From the NCBI GenBank assembly GCA_026225945.1, contig JAMJFZ010001815.1, forward strand, positions 3,039,501 through 3,103,500: 64,000 nucleotides of DNA. The letters run 5' to 3'. Every line of letters starts with the position of its first letter. Position 1 is the first letter of the stretch. A model generated the notes under the pieces. The model made no database searches. It was not told the DNA's origin and was given only the letters and a program-made list of their open reading frames with translations. The translations under genes and the position numbers were made by a program. Source of the stretch: Cricetomys ansorgei. Its lineage: Eukaryota; Chordata; Mammalia; Rodentia; Nesomyidae. Of this stretch, positions 44,513 to 56,000 are shown one piece after another.

Positions 44513-44826
44513 TACTTGGACACCCTGTCACCAGTTGGTGGCAATGTGGGGGGATGGTTTGTGCAACCTTTAGGAGGTGGAGCCTTGCTGGAGGAAGTGT
44601 ATCACTGGGGATGGGCTTATAGGTTTTATAGCCTCACCCTCTTCCGGTTCACTCTCTGCTTCCTGTATGTGGACATAAGATTCCAACTTTCAGCTTCTTG
44701 CTCTTGCTGCCGTGCACCCCACCATGGTAGACTCGTATTCCTCTGGAGCTATACACAAAAAATATACTTTCTCCATAAGTTTAGTCATGGTCATCTTATC
44801 ACAGCAACAGAAAGGTAACTAATACT
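44513..44826 (+). repeat. Family R LINE-like 3'-end repeat
   Basis: 'CACCAGTTGGTGGCAATG', 'GGAGGTGGAGCCTTGCTGG' and 'GGAAGTGTATCACTGGGGATG' end at 'CATCTTATCACAGCAACAG'. It is a sense copy. Confidence 0.82.
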
Positions 44827-45001
44827 CCTGCGGGTCTTCTGGACTCACAGCTGACTTGAGGTTTTGCCATTACCTTATTTTTCTATTGCTGTGATAAACA
44901 CCATGATCAAGGTAACATAAAAAAAAAAAAAAAGAGGCCATGAATTCAAGAAGAACAATGAAGGTTATATGGAAGGTGGGTCTCATCACCTTGGTGCATC
45001 A

Positions 45002-45185
45002 AACAACCCTTTCACAGGGGTTGTCTAAGCCCATCTGCCTGTCAGATATTTACATTACAATTCATAACAGTAGCGAAATTACAGTTGTGAAGAGGCCACG
45101 AAAATAATTTTCTGGTTGGGGGTCACCACCACGTGAGGAACTGTATTAAAGGGTCACAGAATTAAGAAGGTTGAGAATCACTGGC
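45002..45185 (-). mobile_element. URR1-type hAT transposon
   Basis: 'CCCTTTCACAGGGGTTG', 'TGTCAGATATTTACATTACAA', 'TGGTTGGGGGTCACCACCACG' and the end 'GGTTGAGAATCACTGG' match URR1. The left terminus is clipped by a few bases. Confidence 0.87.
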
Positions 45186-45204
45186 CTAAGAACTTTTTTG
45201 TTCT

Positions 45205-46240
45205 CAAAAAAGCAACAACAAAGGGAAGTTGCTGCAAATGTGATCCTGTTGGACTAGAATCCATCCCAAGCAGGCAGTGGAACTTGTGTTGTCCATGTGG
45301 TCTGGCTTCAGACTCTTGAAGGATATACATTTAAAGAGGTTGCATAATCTTCCTCCATGATTTCTTCCTCCACAATTAAGGACAGCCTCCAAGGCCAGGT
45401 CTGTGGCAGGAGAGTCCCTGCATGGAGGCTTTGATAGGCCATTTGTGAAGCTGTGAAAATGAAGCCCGGATTGCACTGGAGACCCCAAGATGTTGTAATT
45501 GCCAGAGTCATGAGACATCCTCCAAGGAGAGCTGCACACAGGGAGTGGAAGAGGCCAAAGAGAGGTGTGCCCGGAAGAGTGAAGCATCCCAAAAGCTTCA
45601 GGATTGGAGTCCATCCTGCTGGGGTTTAGTCTTGCTTTGGCCCAGGATTTCACCATGGCCCCCCATTCCTTCCTTTTGGAATGGTAATGTCTATCCTATG
45701 CCATTGAATGTTGGAAGTATGGAATTTGCTTTTTTTATTTTATGGGGGGTTATAATTAAGAGATGGCCTTGAGTCTCAGGAAGAGTTGGGACTTTGGTCT
45801 TTTAAACTGTGCTGAGACTGTAAAAGACTGGGGGTGTTAGACTAACTGCTTTTTGCATTATAATATATATGGCCATGAGCCCATGAGGGCCAGGGAGTTG
45901 AATGTGGTGGTGTGAAGGAGAATGGCCCCATAGGCTCATATAGTTGAATACTTGGTCCCAGCTGGTGGAACTGTTTTGGGTAGGATCAGGTGGGGTGGCC
46001 TTGTAGGAGGTGTGTCACTGGGGGTGAGCACTGAGGTTTCAAAAGACTGTCTGCCTTGTGGTTGTTTCTCAAGATGGTAGCTCTCAGCTATTGCTCCAAC
46101 GCATTCCTGCCAGCCTGCCTCCATACTCTTTGCCATGGTCATGGATGCTAACCCGAAACCGAAAGCCTCAAATACACCTTCTTCTAAAGTTGTCTTGGTC
46201 ATGGTGTCTTCTTGTTACAGCAACAGAAGGACAGGATTAG
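45205..46240 (+). mobile_element. Longest family R copy (about 1 kb), LINE-like
   Basis: The last 330 bp ('GAATGGCCCCATAGGCTCATAT' onward) are the common 3' module. About 700 bp of upstream sequence ('TTCCTTTTGGAATGGTAATG', 'AACTGTGCTGAGACTGTAAAAGAC', 'GCATTATAATATATATGGCC') is present only here. It ends 'TCATGGTGTCTTCTTGTTACAG'. I recognise it as a rodent interspersed repeat but cannot assign the exact name. The open frame at 45204-45656 on the other strand is not a gene. Confidence 0.7.
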
Positions 46241-46249
46241 GGGATGTGG

Positions 46250-46515
46250 TTTGATGGAGGAAGTATGTTGGTGGGGGGGGGCAGCGGGTGGTGAGCTTTG
46301 ATCTTCACAAGACTTAGGGCACACCAATGTGCTCTTCTGCCTCCTGCTTAGCTTCAGGATGAGAGTACTCAGCTGTTCCTCCTGCCTACCTGGCATCTGT
46401 TTCCTCCGCCATCACGGATTCTGATGCCCTGAAACTGTAAATACAAAATAAACTCTCTTCTCTACCTTGCTTTGGGCATGGTACCTTATCACAGCAATAG
46501 GAAAGTGACTAAGAC
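46250..46515 (+). repeat. Family R LINE-like 3'-end repeat, 5' shortened
   Basis: 'TGGTGAGCTTTGATCTTCAC' to 'TACCTTATCACAGCAATAGG' follows directly behind the long copy. It is the third family R copy in 2 kb. Confidence 0.72.
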
Positions 46516-46704
46516 ATAACCCAAAGCATAAAATAGGTTTCCATGCATCCACACATAGATCACTGAAGAAATTATTGGTTCACATCCTGTCACTCCAATC
46601 ACATTATTTCACATTCTCTTCTCCATGGAACAGGAACTGAATCACCTTGTTCAACCCTAAAATATACAACACGAGGCACTTAGAAATACATAGGAGCTCA
46701 CATC

Positions 46705-46717
46705 TTTATTTTTTATT
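46705..46717 (-). terminator. C2orf49: Distal ashwin poly(A) signals
   Basis: Two overlapping AATAAA copies on the - strand (in AAATAAAAAATAAAG) lie where the repeat-free block ends. This is the best candidate for the distal cleavage site. Confidence 0.5.
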
Positions 46718-47254
46718 TCACAGTAAGGAAATCAACTAAGTTATTAAGCAACTGAAAAAATTAAAGGCATTTCAGTTCATAAAACACATTAGTAAAAATG
46801 ACCGAATGCAAGAAAAGTTTGTCTTTGCCTTTTTTTTGGTTCAAAATAGAAAATTGCCAGAAGTTTCCAAGTTACTTGATTTAGAACGTCAGTGTTCAAA
46901 TGCAGTAACATTAGGATCCCAGGCTAAGGGAAGCTGTGCAAGCCAGAGGGTGACAGTGAAGCCTGCCTCAGAAAAGCACCCACCCTCCCCAGAGGGGAAT
47001 GGATGGCTGTTCACTTCAGATCATTCCAAGTCTCTCAACCAAGCTTCTGCTTTGTCCCACTCATTACTTAGGATCACTTGCACATGCACAGCTTCACGTA
47101 GATCAAGATGTCTCAAACATGACATCACTAACTGCCCTCCTCTCACAACATGGGACCAGGATATTTGAATGCAATGAGAAGATTATGCTATACACAATGA
47201 CACCTCCTTTTCCATTTTATTTGTTTTGCAAATGACAGCTCTGTTCAAGGTAAT

Positions 47255-47269
47255 TTTATTCAGTTTATT
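47255..47269 (-). terminator. C2orf49: Proximal ashwin poly(A) signals
   Basis: Two AATAAA copies on the - strand within 15 bp. They could produce a 3' UTR about 0.55 kb shorter than the distal site. Confidence 0.4.
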
Positions 47270-49970
47270 TAAATAAGGACAAGCTACTTAAAAGACTATA
47301 CATACAAAAACGTACATTACAAGGTCAACCTTTTCTATATTGAATTACAAAACTTATACAAGCATTTAATAAAAGCACACTTAAAAACACATCGACCAAT
47401 TAGCCTCTCAACAATGCTCAAGTTCCACAGTAGTAAATAGAGGAAGCTCTTACACATGGGGGTGATTTAAACTACTGGCAGTTTTACTTAATGTAAGTTT
47501 TTAAAAGATCATTGCTGTTGAATGCATCTCTACATCAGTTTTAGAACTGCCTCTCAAACTTAAGTCAACCAAAATTGAATTTCAAATAAAAACTTCAATT
47601 CTGAAGAATTTTAATACCAGCAAATACAGCCTCATGGAAGTAGTGAGCCACTCTTCCAAGTGTCTGGCAGCTGTCTAGACTAATAAGGCTACTTTGGAAA
47701 ACTATGCTGCTGTTAACAGCCTTTGGGAAGCAATTTAGTGCCCTGGTGCTGCAGAGTTCCAGACTGCAGGACCCACACAGCCGTCTATGATCCCTTAGAT
47801 GTAACAGGATTGGGGGTCAGACTATCTTCACCCCCTAGTGAATGGAGTAAGGTCACAGACACAATACAACTTGCAAATCTAAGTCTAAAGCTTAGACCTA
47901 GAGGAAAGAGAAGAATAGGAGAGAGTAGGATATACGAAGGTAGGAGAAAAGAACAAGACAGACTTGCTGATGGCAGATGTGGTGCCTCTTGTGTACCCAC
48001 TGACGCTAATGCCATTCGTCTGTCCAACCCAGCAATAAGAACAGCTGGTTCACTGGGGTACAGAATCAACTAATACTAACCCTACGTTAGTTAGTAAAGT
48101 TTCTCCAGAACTGTTCACCACTCACACAGAGTCCTTCTAACTTAAACCGAAACACCACTTCACAACAAGCCTCCCAATGCTGCTGCACCAGATTCCCAGC
48201 GCTCGGCACACTTCACATGGAGGAGCCAGTTCCATGATCTCTTCGGGAGGCACGGCACTCTGCGAGGGAGGGCATATATAATACACAGTGCATGGTTCAA
48301 TGTTTCTCCACCTCTCAAACTCAAAACAGCGCAATAATATGCTGCTATGTGAGTGTAGATGCTGAATATTCATAGTAAAAAACTTCAATTTGAAGCAACA
48401 ATGTTACACAGTTCAGCTGTTATTACCAACCTACTCTGTAAGTTAAACATACAAATTAAAAATTAATTTCACCGAGTAACTAAAAATAAGTTCCCACTGA
48501 CTTAAAACTGTCAAATGGCTAACTCTCTCTTCAGAGAGAAATGCCGGTGGAAGCAGAGGGTCAACTGAATATAAAATCTAACGTGTTGTTCTACTTCAAA
48601 AGCTGCACTCTTAAAATCTCCCCCAACAGTTACATGAAGGAGCACAGTTCCCATCAACAACATTAATTTATCAGCCCTGCAGATAAGAACAGATATAAAA
48701 TGTTACTGAAGCATCAACAGTTCATGCAACGTTTACTATGCATCAGCTGTGTCTTATGTGTACGAATTTAGTCTGGAAGAAAAGCAGAGGCTTAAAAACT
48801 ACAGGGATTATGTCTACAAACAGTGCTCACCTGCAAGGCTGAATTATTTTTTGTAAGGCTATCCGATAACTAAACTAAAATGCTTGTTTTAACAAATCAA
48901 AGAAAGGAGATGACCCTAAGGCATACCAACAAGGCAAATCAGCAATTTGAAGATTATACATGGGAAAAGGTATGAAGTACCCTTTGCTCTTAGTTAGAAA
49001 TATAAAGGAGGGAGCAGATACTAGAAGTCACGAACATAGAACAAACAGTATTTTCTCACTTGCTTGCATTATACAAATGGATAATGCTACTTGCACAAAA
49101 ATGAAAAGACCATCAGTTAGCTCTGCACAGGACAGCTTTGCAGAACCTGTATTATAGCACAGGAACCTCATTCAGCTAAGAGTCCACTTCTCTGCTGCAC
49201 TCTACAGTGAATTCCAACTCCAGTGGCCTGACAACAATGTCTACTCCACAGCACACTGATAAGCACCCCCACCCCACCCCTACCACATGTTCTGGACTTT
49301 CCTAATGTCTAGAATTCTAGCATAGATCATTCCCAAACTTTATGCTGTCAAGTACTACCTCTAACATGATCACCCAGCCTGAAGACTTTGAAATCAGTCT
49401 CACTTAAAAAGATAAAGGTCAAGAAGAAATAGCAGAACTCACACAGTGAGACCTCAAGCTGCACAAGAAAAGAGTAGGCAGGACACCCACAAGAAGATAG
49501 GGACATTCTAAAGATTCACCAGCAGCTTCTGACACCAAGAGGGAAACATCAGCAAGCCCTGATTTCCCTTTTGTTTTCTGTGGGACGAAGTGGCACAAGC
49601 AACTGAAGAGTAGAATGCTTTTCCAGCAACACCATCAACACACTTTTCTGGTGAACTCTTCAAGATGCAGGTGGCAACATTTACCACAATACTGTGAACT
49701 GTTATACGCCTCTGCTTGGGAAAAAGAGGTTTATAAAGGATGTGTACAAAGCTATATTTTAGAAAGAAATTCTTCCCTAATTGGGACATAAAAGTCAAGA
49801 TATTTTAAGGAAGGGAAGAAGGAATGGAGGGGGGGAAGGAAGGGAGACTTATTTTTTCAAACATACTTTAAACCTCAAGAAAATCCCACAGTAATCAGGA
49901 CCTCTGTGGGTACTGTGGACTCATCTGGAAACTGCGGCTGCAGCTCTATTTACATTTTGGAGGCTTCCCC

Positions 49971-50027
49971 TCACGGCCATGTAACATGCTGTATCTTCCT
50001 CTTAGCTTCTGGAGGTTTCAGGTGATT
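49971..50027 (-). CDS. C2orf49: Ashwin exon 4 (last coding exon)
   Basis: Only 57 nt are coding: 18 codons plus TGA, encoding [18 protein letters not shown]. The acceptor on the - strand is GTCTCCTAG|AATCAC. It matches the known ashwin C-terminus and joins in phase 0 with exon 3. It was found by searching for the tail, as it is too short to stand out as an open frame. Confidence 0.95.
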   Translation of the reverse strand, partial: NHLKPPEAKRKIQHVTWP

Positions 50028-53000
50028 CTAGGAGACAGGAGCAGAAACCAGTTTATACCTGCCGAGATACCTCAGAACAGCTCCAAGAGCACCCACCCAA
50101 CCAAGGTCAGCTACAGCTACACCAGGACAAGTGCACTGCTGCCACCTAGTGGGCATGGAGTGCAGACTAAAAAATAAATCTCTTGGCTCCCATTTGTCTG
50201 TGATTCTGCACCAAGATAACTTACAAACACTTACACACACACACACACACATACACACACACAGCCTGAACCTTATCCCACCAAAGAGCGGAACCAGAAA
50301 CTGTAGAAGGTAGAGGGAATAGGCCTCTCTTAGCTTTCTACAGGCTTCTAGGGTGATTCTAAAGGCAGAGCTAAGAAGCAATGGCTGCAACAAACTTGCT
50401 TCTCACCGGCCTAGCCCATCTCCCTCAGTGATGTCATAGTCTAAACTTGTTGAGAAATGTTGGGTAACTATTTACATTTCTAAAGTAATACTATCTATAT
50501 GTATCTATAAAAAACATAGTTATGAAAGTATATACGCCTAAACAGCTCTTAAAGGCTCACTCCTCATTGTAGAGGTATTTCAGATGCAGCTTATTTTTCT
50601 TCCATCCCACATTCTTCTCTACCCCACGGAGGCGGTTAAATGAGTATGGAGGCTGACTGGTGTCCAGTATGTGCTCTGCAGTCAAAGTACAGTCTGGCCA
50701 CCTAACTGGAAAAGTCATGCAGCTGTACTGACTTGCATATGAAATTCATGCATCAACATATGTAAGAGACTCCCCTCCAAGTTCCTCTATCCTTCCAAAG
50801 TTAAGTAGCATGGCATTTAGGGAAGAGCAGATTACAGGGTTTAAGGTAAGTACAGAGACTCAATGCCTAGGCCCAATACTACTTTATAGATGTGTTGTCC
50901 CGACAACAGCATTCTGGGCCTCACTTATAGAGGAGTATTTAGCTTTGATTCTAAGACAGAAAGAGAAAATTTTAAGAAATCTGCTTTTCTGAATTCATTT
51001 AACACAGAAAGAAATTTAGTGAACTTGAAAAACAATAATCATTGTGGATTTTTTATTCCAGGATTCAAATATATGAGCAGCAAGGTATAAAAGTCAGACT
51101 GCTGCAGAAGGGCAAAGTGGACACTGTGGACTGTGGAGGCAAGTGGTTATCACACGTGCTTTTTTCTCTCTAGGCAGCAGTTCTCAACCTTCCTAACGCT
51201 GCGACCCTTCAATACAGTTCCTCATGTTGTGGTGACCCCCAACCATAAAATTACTTTTGTTGTTACTTCATAACTGTAATTTTACTACTGTTATGAATTG
51301 TAATGTAAACAGTAGATATGTAGATGGTCTTAGGTGACCCCAAAAGAGGCCTCGACTCACAGGTTGAGAACCGCTCTCCTAGTTATTTATTGATGAACCT
51401 GGGAGATACAGCGAGGGGAAATAGTTCCCGGCAGCACCCACCCACTCTGGAATGGCCCTTAGTGAGCCATAGAGACCTCACCGTCTGTTCCTCAGCCCAG
51501 CTTAGCCAGGAATACATACTGTACTGCTATGGACTGTGCCCACTGGAATAGACTGGGTGGCTGCAGAGCTTGGGTAGGTGAGGTAGCATCCCTCTCAGGG
51601 CTCCAGTGGGTCCGTGCAGGTGGGACCACTAACTCTTCCTTGCTCCAGGGACTGGTACCATAGGGTGATGCTTTACATCATCACAGTAAGGAAAGAGGGG
51701 TCAGCTTAACTATCAAATTACATTATAGCTTGCCATGGAGACAAATTAAACTCTATACTGTTTTCAGATCATAACCCACTAACGGAAACAGGCCTGTCTT
51801 CAGCACCCAATTCCCAACAAAAGGCAACAAGCGCAGCCAGATGACCTGGGCTACAGGGTAGCTGCTCAGTGCCATGTTCATATGGAAGCCACCTCACACT
51901 TACCGTGGCCTCTGCCTCTTCCTTAGGAGCAACCCGCTTTAATTTCACAGGCGTGGTTCCAACAGGGGACAAAGGCGGTGACTTCATAGGACCCGAAGGA
52001 CCTTTCCTAAGTGTTAAGTCATGGTTCTGTTTAGTGTCATTATTATTGTGTTCCATTTTATTGTTCATAGGGAAATTGGAAGACAAAATCAGAGGCGAAG
52101 CCCTTGCAGAGGAATGTGGTAATTTTCGGAAGGCATTGCTGGTGGAGCCTGTGTGTGCCAGAGCCTGGAGCCGCTCTTCTGCTCCGTTCTCCGTCTTTTT
52201 CACCTTGATGCTTGTGCTTGTTGAACTGCCGTCAAACACGATGAGGGGTCTTTTCCTCAATCCATCTACAGCACTACTCCTGAAATCAGAGACACATTCT
52301 CTTGAAAAGCTCCCCACCAACAGGCAGATCAATGTACTGGAGTCAGTCAGAACAATAAGCAACAGGACTTACTGACCAGATGGTAAAGGGAACTATTAGA
52401 AATAAGACTTCCAGGCCCAAAGAAATTCTCTAGTGTTTTAAAGTATAAAATACTGTTGGGAGTTGGTGGTGGACTCCTTTAATCCCAGCACTCGGAAGGC
52501 AGAGGCAGGCGGATCTCTGGGAGTTCGAGGCCAGCCTGGTCTACAGAGTGAGTTCCAGGACAGCGAGAGTCACAACAGAGAAACCCTGTCTCGAAACAAC
52601 AACAACAACAAAACATTCCTAAACAGTTGAATGAGACGTCCTTTATATTCTTGGGAATATGAATGGTTGGTCCCAGGTAGGTGGTGCTGTCTGGGCAGTT
52701 TAGGAGGTGTGGCCTTGCTAGAGGAGAACCTCACTGGGTGGGGGGCTTTCAGAGCTCAAAGACTCCTACCGCTCCTAGTTTGTTTTCTGTTTCCTGTTTG
52801 CAGTTCAAGATGTGAGCTGTCGACTGTTCCCGATGCCACATCTGCAGCCCCTGCCACAATTCCCTTCCTTGATGAACCCATCCATCCTTCTGGAACCACA
52901 GGCCTGAATAGAACCTCCTTTCTACAAATTGCCCTTATCATTCTGTTTTATCAAAGAAATAGAAAAGTGACTAAAATAAATAATCAGCTCAACAATAAAA

Positions 53001-56000
53001 AAAAAAGAGCAGCTCATTAGTATTGCTATACTGACCATGCAATCAGAACCAATTATTATTTTACAAAGAGAAACTATAAAACAGTACCAAGACTCACACA
53101 GCAGGAGTCCACAAACAACAAAGCAAAACCCTTACCTTAGTCACCAAGTATCTCCTAGGTCTGGACTCTTTCTAATCAGTAATTAAAATATACGCATAAC
53201 TTTAATAATGGGATTTGATGATATGTTTAGCATCTCAAAGTACTCACTGATGACTCATGACAGCTCAAGTTATACAAGAACACAGAAAACAAGATTATTT
53301 ATTTATCTGAGAGAGGGTCTCACTATATAGACCTGGCTGGCCTCCATCTCTGTGAGTCAGAGATCTGTCTGCCTCTGTCTTCCAAACGCTGGGATTAAAG
53401 GCATGTGCCACCACACCAGGATAAGACTTCTAACTAAACACACTGACAGGATTTTAAAATCCAGTCACCAGGGAAACACTTTAGCTTTGCTACTCAGAGA
53501 CCAGCACCATCAGCATCATCATGGGATCTTATAAGGAACACAGAATCCAGGGATCCAAACTGAATTGAACCAGAATAGTAATATTGGTGTTTTAAAAATA
53601 ATACTTTATTTTCCTTAAAGTGACAGACTCTGAGTTCAAATGCCAAAGTCTGATTTAAAAATCATATTTACTATTTTTGTGTGTGTGTGCGTCTGTGTGG
53701 TTAACTTTGGGAGTCAGTTTTCTCCTTCTGCTGTGAGTTCCAGGGAGGGAGCTCAGGCCATTGGGCTTATGTGTTTTTATCCACTAGGCTGTCTCACCAG
53801 CCCTAAAATCAGTACTTTGACCAGATTCCTGGGTGACTGGCCAAACTCAACCAATTTATCTGTCACCGCTCAGTAGCATTTGACAAAAGATGAGAAACTA
53901 GGAGTGGTGGTGCACACCTTCAGTGTCAGCAACTCAGAGACATAGGCAAGCAGATCTCTGTGAGTTCCAGGCCAGCCAGAACTACATAGAGACTCTGTGG
54001 GAAAAACAAAAACAACCAACAACCAACCAATCAAACCAACAAAAATCTAAAACAAAACAACAACAACAAAACTCCAACAAACACCACAAAAAACAGTTCA
54101 CTGAATATTCAACTTCTATAATAAGGGAAATAGATTGACAGCAGGCATCACCCATTCATGAGTGTTTGTCCTCAGGTTCAAGGGGCACATTGAGCTGGAG
54201 AAACATTGAGAAGCTGTCCTAGCTATATGTGATAGTTTGATCACCTGGTTCCCAGTTAGTGGCTCTGTTTAGGCAGGCTTAGGAGGTGTGGCCTTGCTGG
54301 AGTATTTATGTCAGAGACTCAGGTTTTGAGAGCATAAAGGCTTGTACCATTTAGTTTGCTCTCTCTGCTTCCTGTTTGGGGTTGAGATGTCAGCTCTCAG
54401 CTACCCCTGCCACGATGCCTAGGGCTTGCTACTGTGCTTCCCCACTGGAATGGTGATGGACTTCTAACCCTCTGGGACCATAAAGCCAAATAAAGTCATG
54501 GTGCTCTATCACAGCAACAGGAATGTAACTAATATACTAATGTCACCTTAAGCAAGTTATAGCATTCCTCTGGATCTCAGTTTCTCCACAGAAAAAGTAA
54601 TGAATCCAACAAAACAGGATACATTAGATCCTTTCAACTATTATACCCTGGTTCAAGATTCAAATTATAAAATTTTGTGTGTGTACTGGGTATTAAACTC
54701 AGACATTGCACACTGTCTACATAAGTGCTCTACAAGTGAGCTAAACTCAAGCCCCAAATTGGAAAATCTTAAAATAGAGCCAAAGATCTTTTCCAAACTA
54801 TATCCAGGGGCTGTCATACAAAATTTAGTTTCGAAGGAAAGTATGATCAACATTGGAAAGTTTTGCTATTACTAGGACAAGTGTCAGAATGTGCTAATAA
54901 TACTGCTTGAACTTAAGAACCTAAATAAGTAAATAAAATTAAAGGTAAACTAACATAATTCAGAGGCTTGTCAAAGTTAACACTAATGTGTAAGCCTGTA
55001 CTAATATGTAATCATTCCTGATAACAGGCAAGACTACATCGACATTTTTTTTTTCAAAAGACTAAGAACATACATTCAACTACATCCATGCTTTCCAATC
55101 ACCTCAATTAAGAGACTCACAAGAGACTGAAACTGTTGATCATTTAGACTTACACCCTGCCTTTTCCCCCAGCCTTCTGATGTTCCCCTATTGTCTCTAG
55201 TACATTGTCTATGTCAGTGCCTTATGAAGAGAAGACCCAAGTAATTGGTCAATGCCACCCACTTATGAGATCCACTCAAGGATCGAAGAATGACATCCTC
55301 ATGAAGCAGTCAGCAATATTCATTAATCAAATGTAATTTTCTTTTTAAAAATAATTTGCTTATAGTTTTATAATTTTTCTGAAATTTAAAACTATCTTAA
55401 GAATTAAGACGGGCAGTGGTGGTGCACACCTTTATTTCCGGCAGAAGCAGGGGCAGAGGGCAGAGGGCAGAGGATCTCTGAATCAGATGCCAGTCTATTC
55501 TATAGAGTGAGTCCCAGAACAGCCATGGCTACACAGAGAAACTGGGTCTCAAAAAACAAAAACAAAGAATTAAATGATGGTATCTGAATCTAGTTAACAG
55601 ACTCTTTATTTCCACATTAGTCAAAAAACTTAAGGTCTTACTAGACTCATCTTTTTCCTCAAAAGTCAACAAATTCAATTGGTTCTACCTATAATACATA
55701 CAGACCCTAACCCATCAAATCCCCTACTTTAGTCAAAACTATCATTCACTGCCTGGATTACAGCACAGCCTTCTTAACTGAGTCCATCTTGGCAACTTCC
55801 TCACCTTAAATTACTTCTCAGTTCAGTAGGAAAGGTGATCCTGTTAAAATGCCATCTGGTAGGGTCACCACCATCACTGGCTCCAAACCTTCTCACAGAT
55901 TCTCATCTGAGTAAAGCTAAAATCCTCAAAAACCACAAGCTTCACTTGATCTGACAACCCCTACCATTCACCCACAGCAGACATTTTACCTCTCACTCTC

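Larger units (their letters stand above)
44191..46684. other. Convergent intergenic gap between FHL2 and ashwin, packed with repeats
   Basis: The two genes meet tail to tail here. The gap is mostly family R repeats (44.5, 45.2-46.24 and 46.25 kb) plus a URR1 transposon (45.0 kb). Only 44.2-44.5 and 46.52-46.68 kb look single-copy. No gene is seen. Confidence 0.75.
46685..49970 (-). other. C2orf49: Ashwin 3' UTR (predicted, 2.7-3.3 kb)
   Basis: No SINE, LINE or microsatellite is visible across about 3.2 kb, while the sequence on both sides is repeat-rich. Such a block directly behind a stop codon fits a long AT-rich 3' UTR exon. Candidate poly(A) signals on the - strand (TTTATT on +) are at 47264-47269, 47255-47260, 46712-46717 and 46705-46710. 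The end is thus near 47235 or 46685. Open frames inside are short and random. Confidence 0.65.

Noticed and set aside
45204..45656. 150-residue open frame on -
   Set aside because: It is inside the long family R repeat in the intergenic gap.
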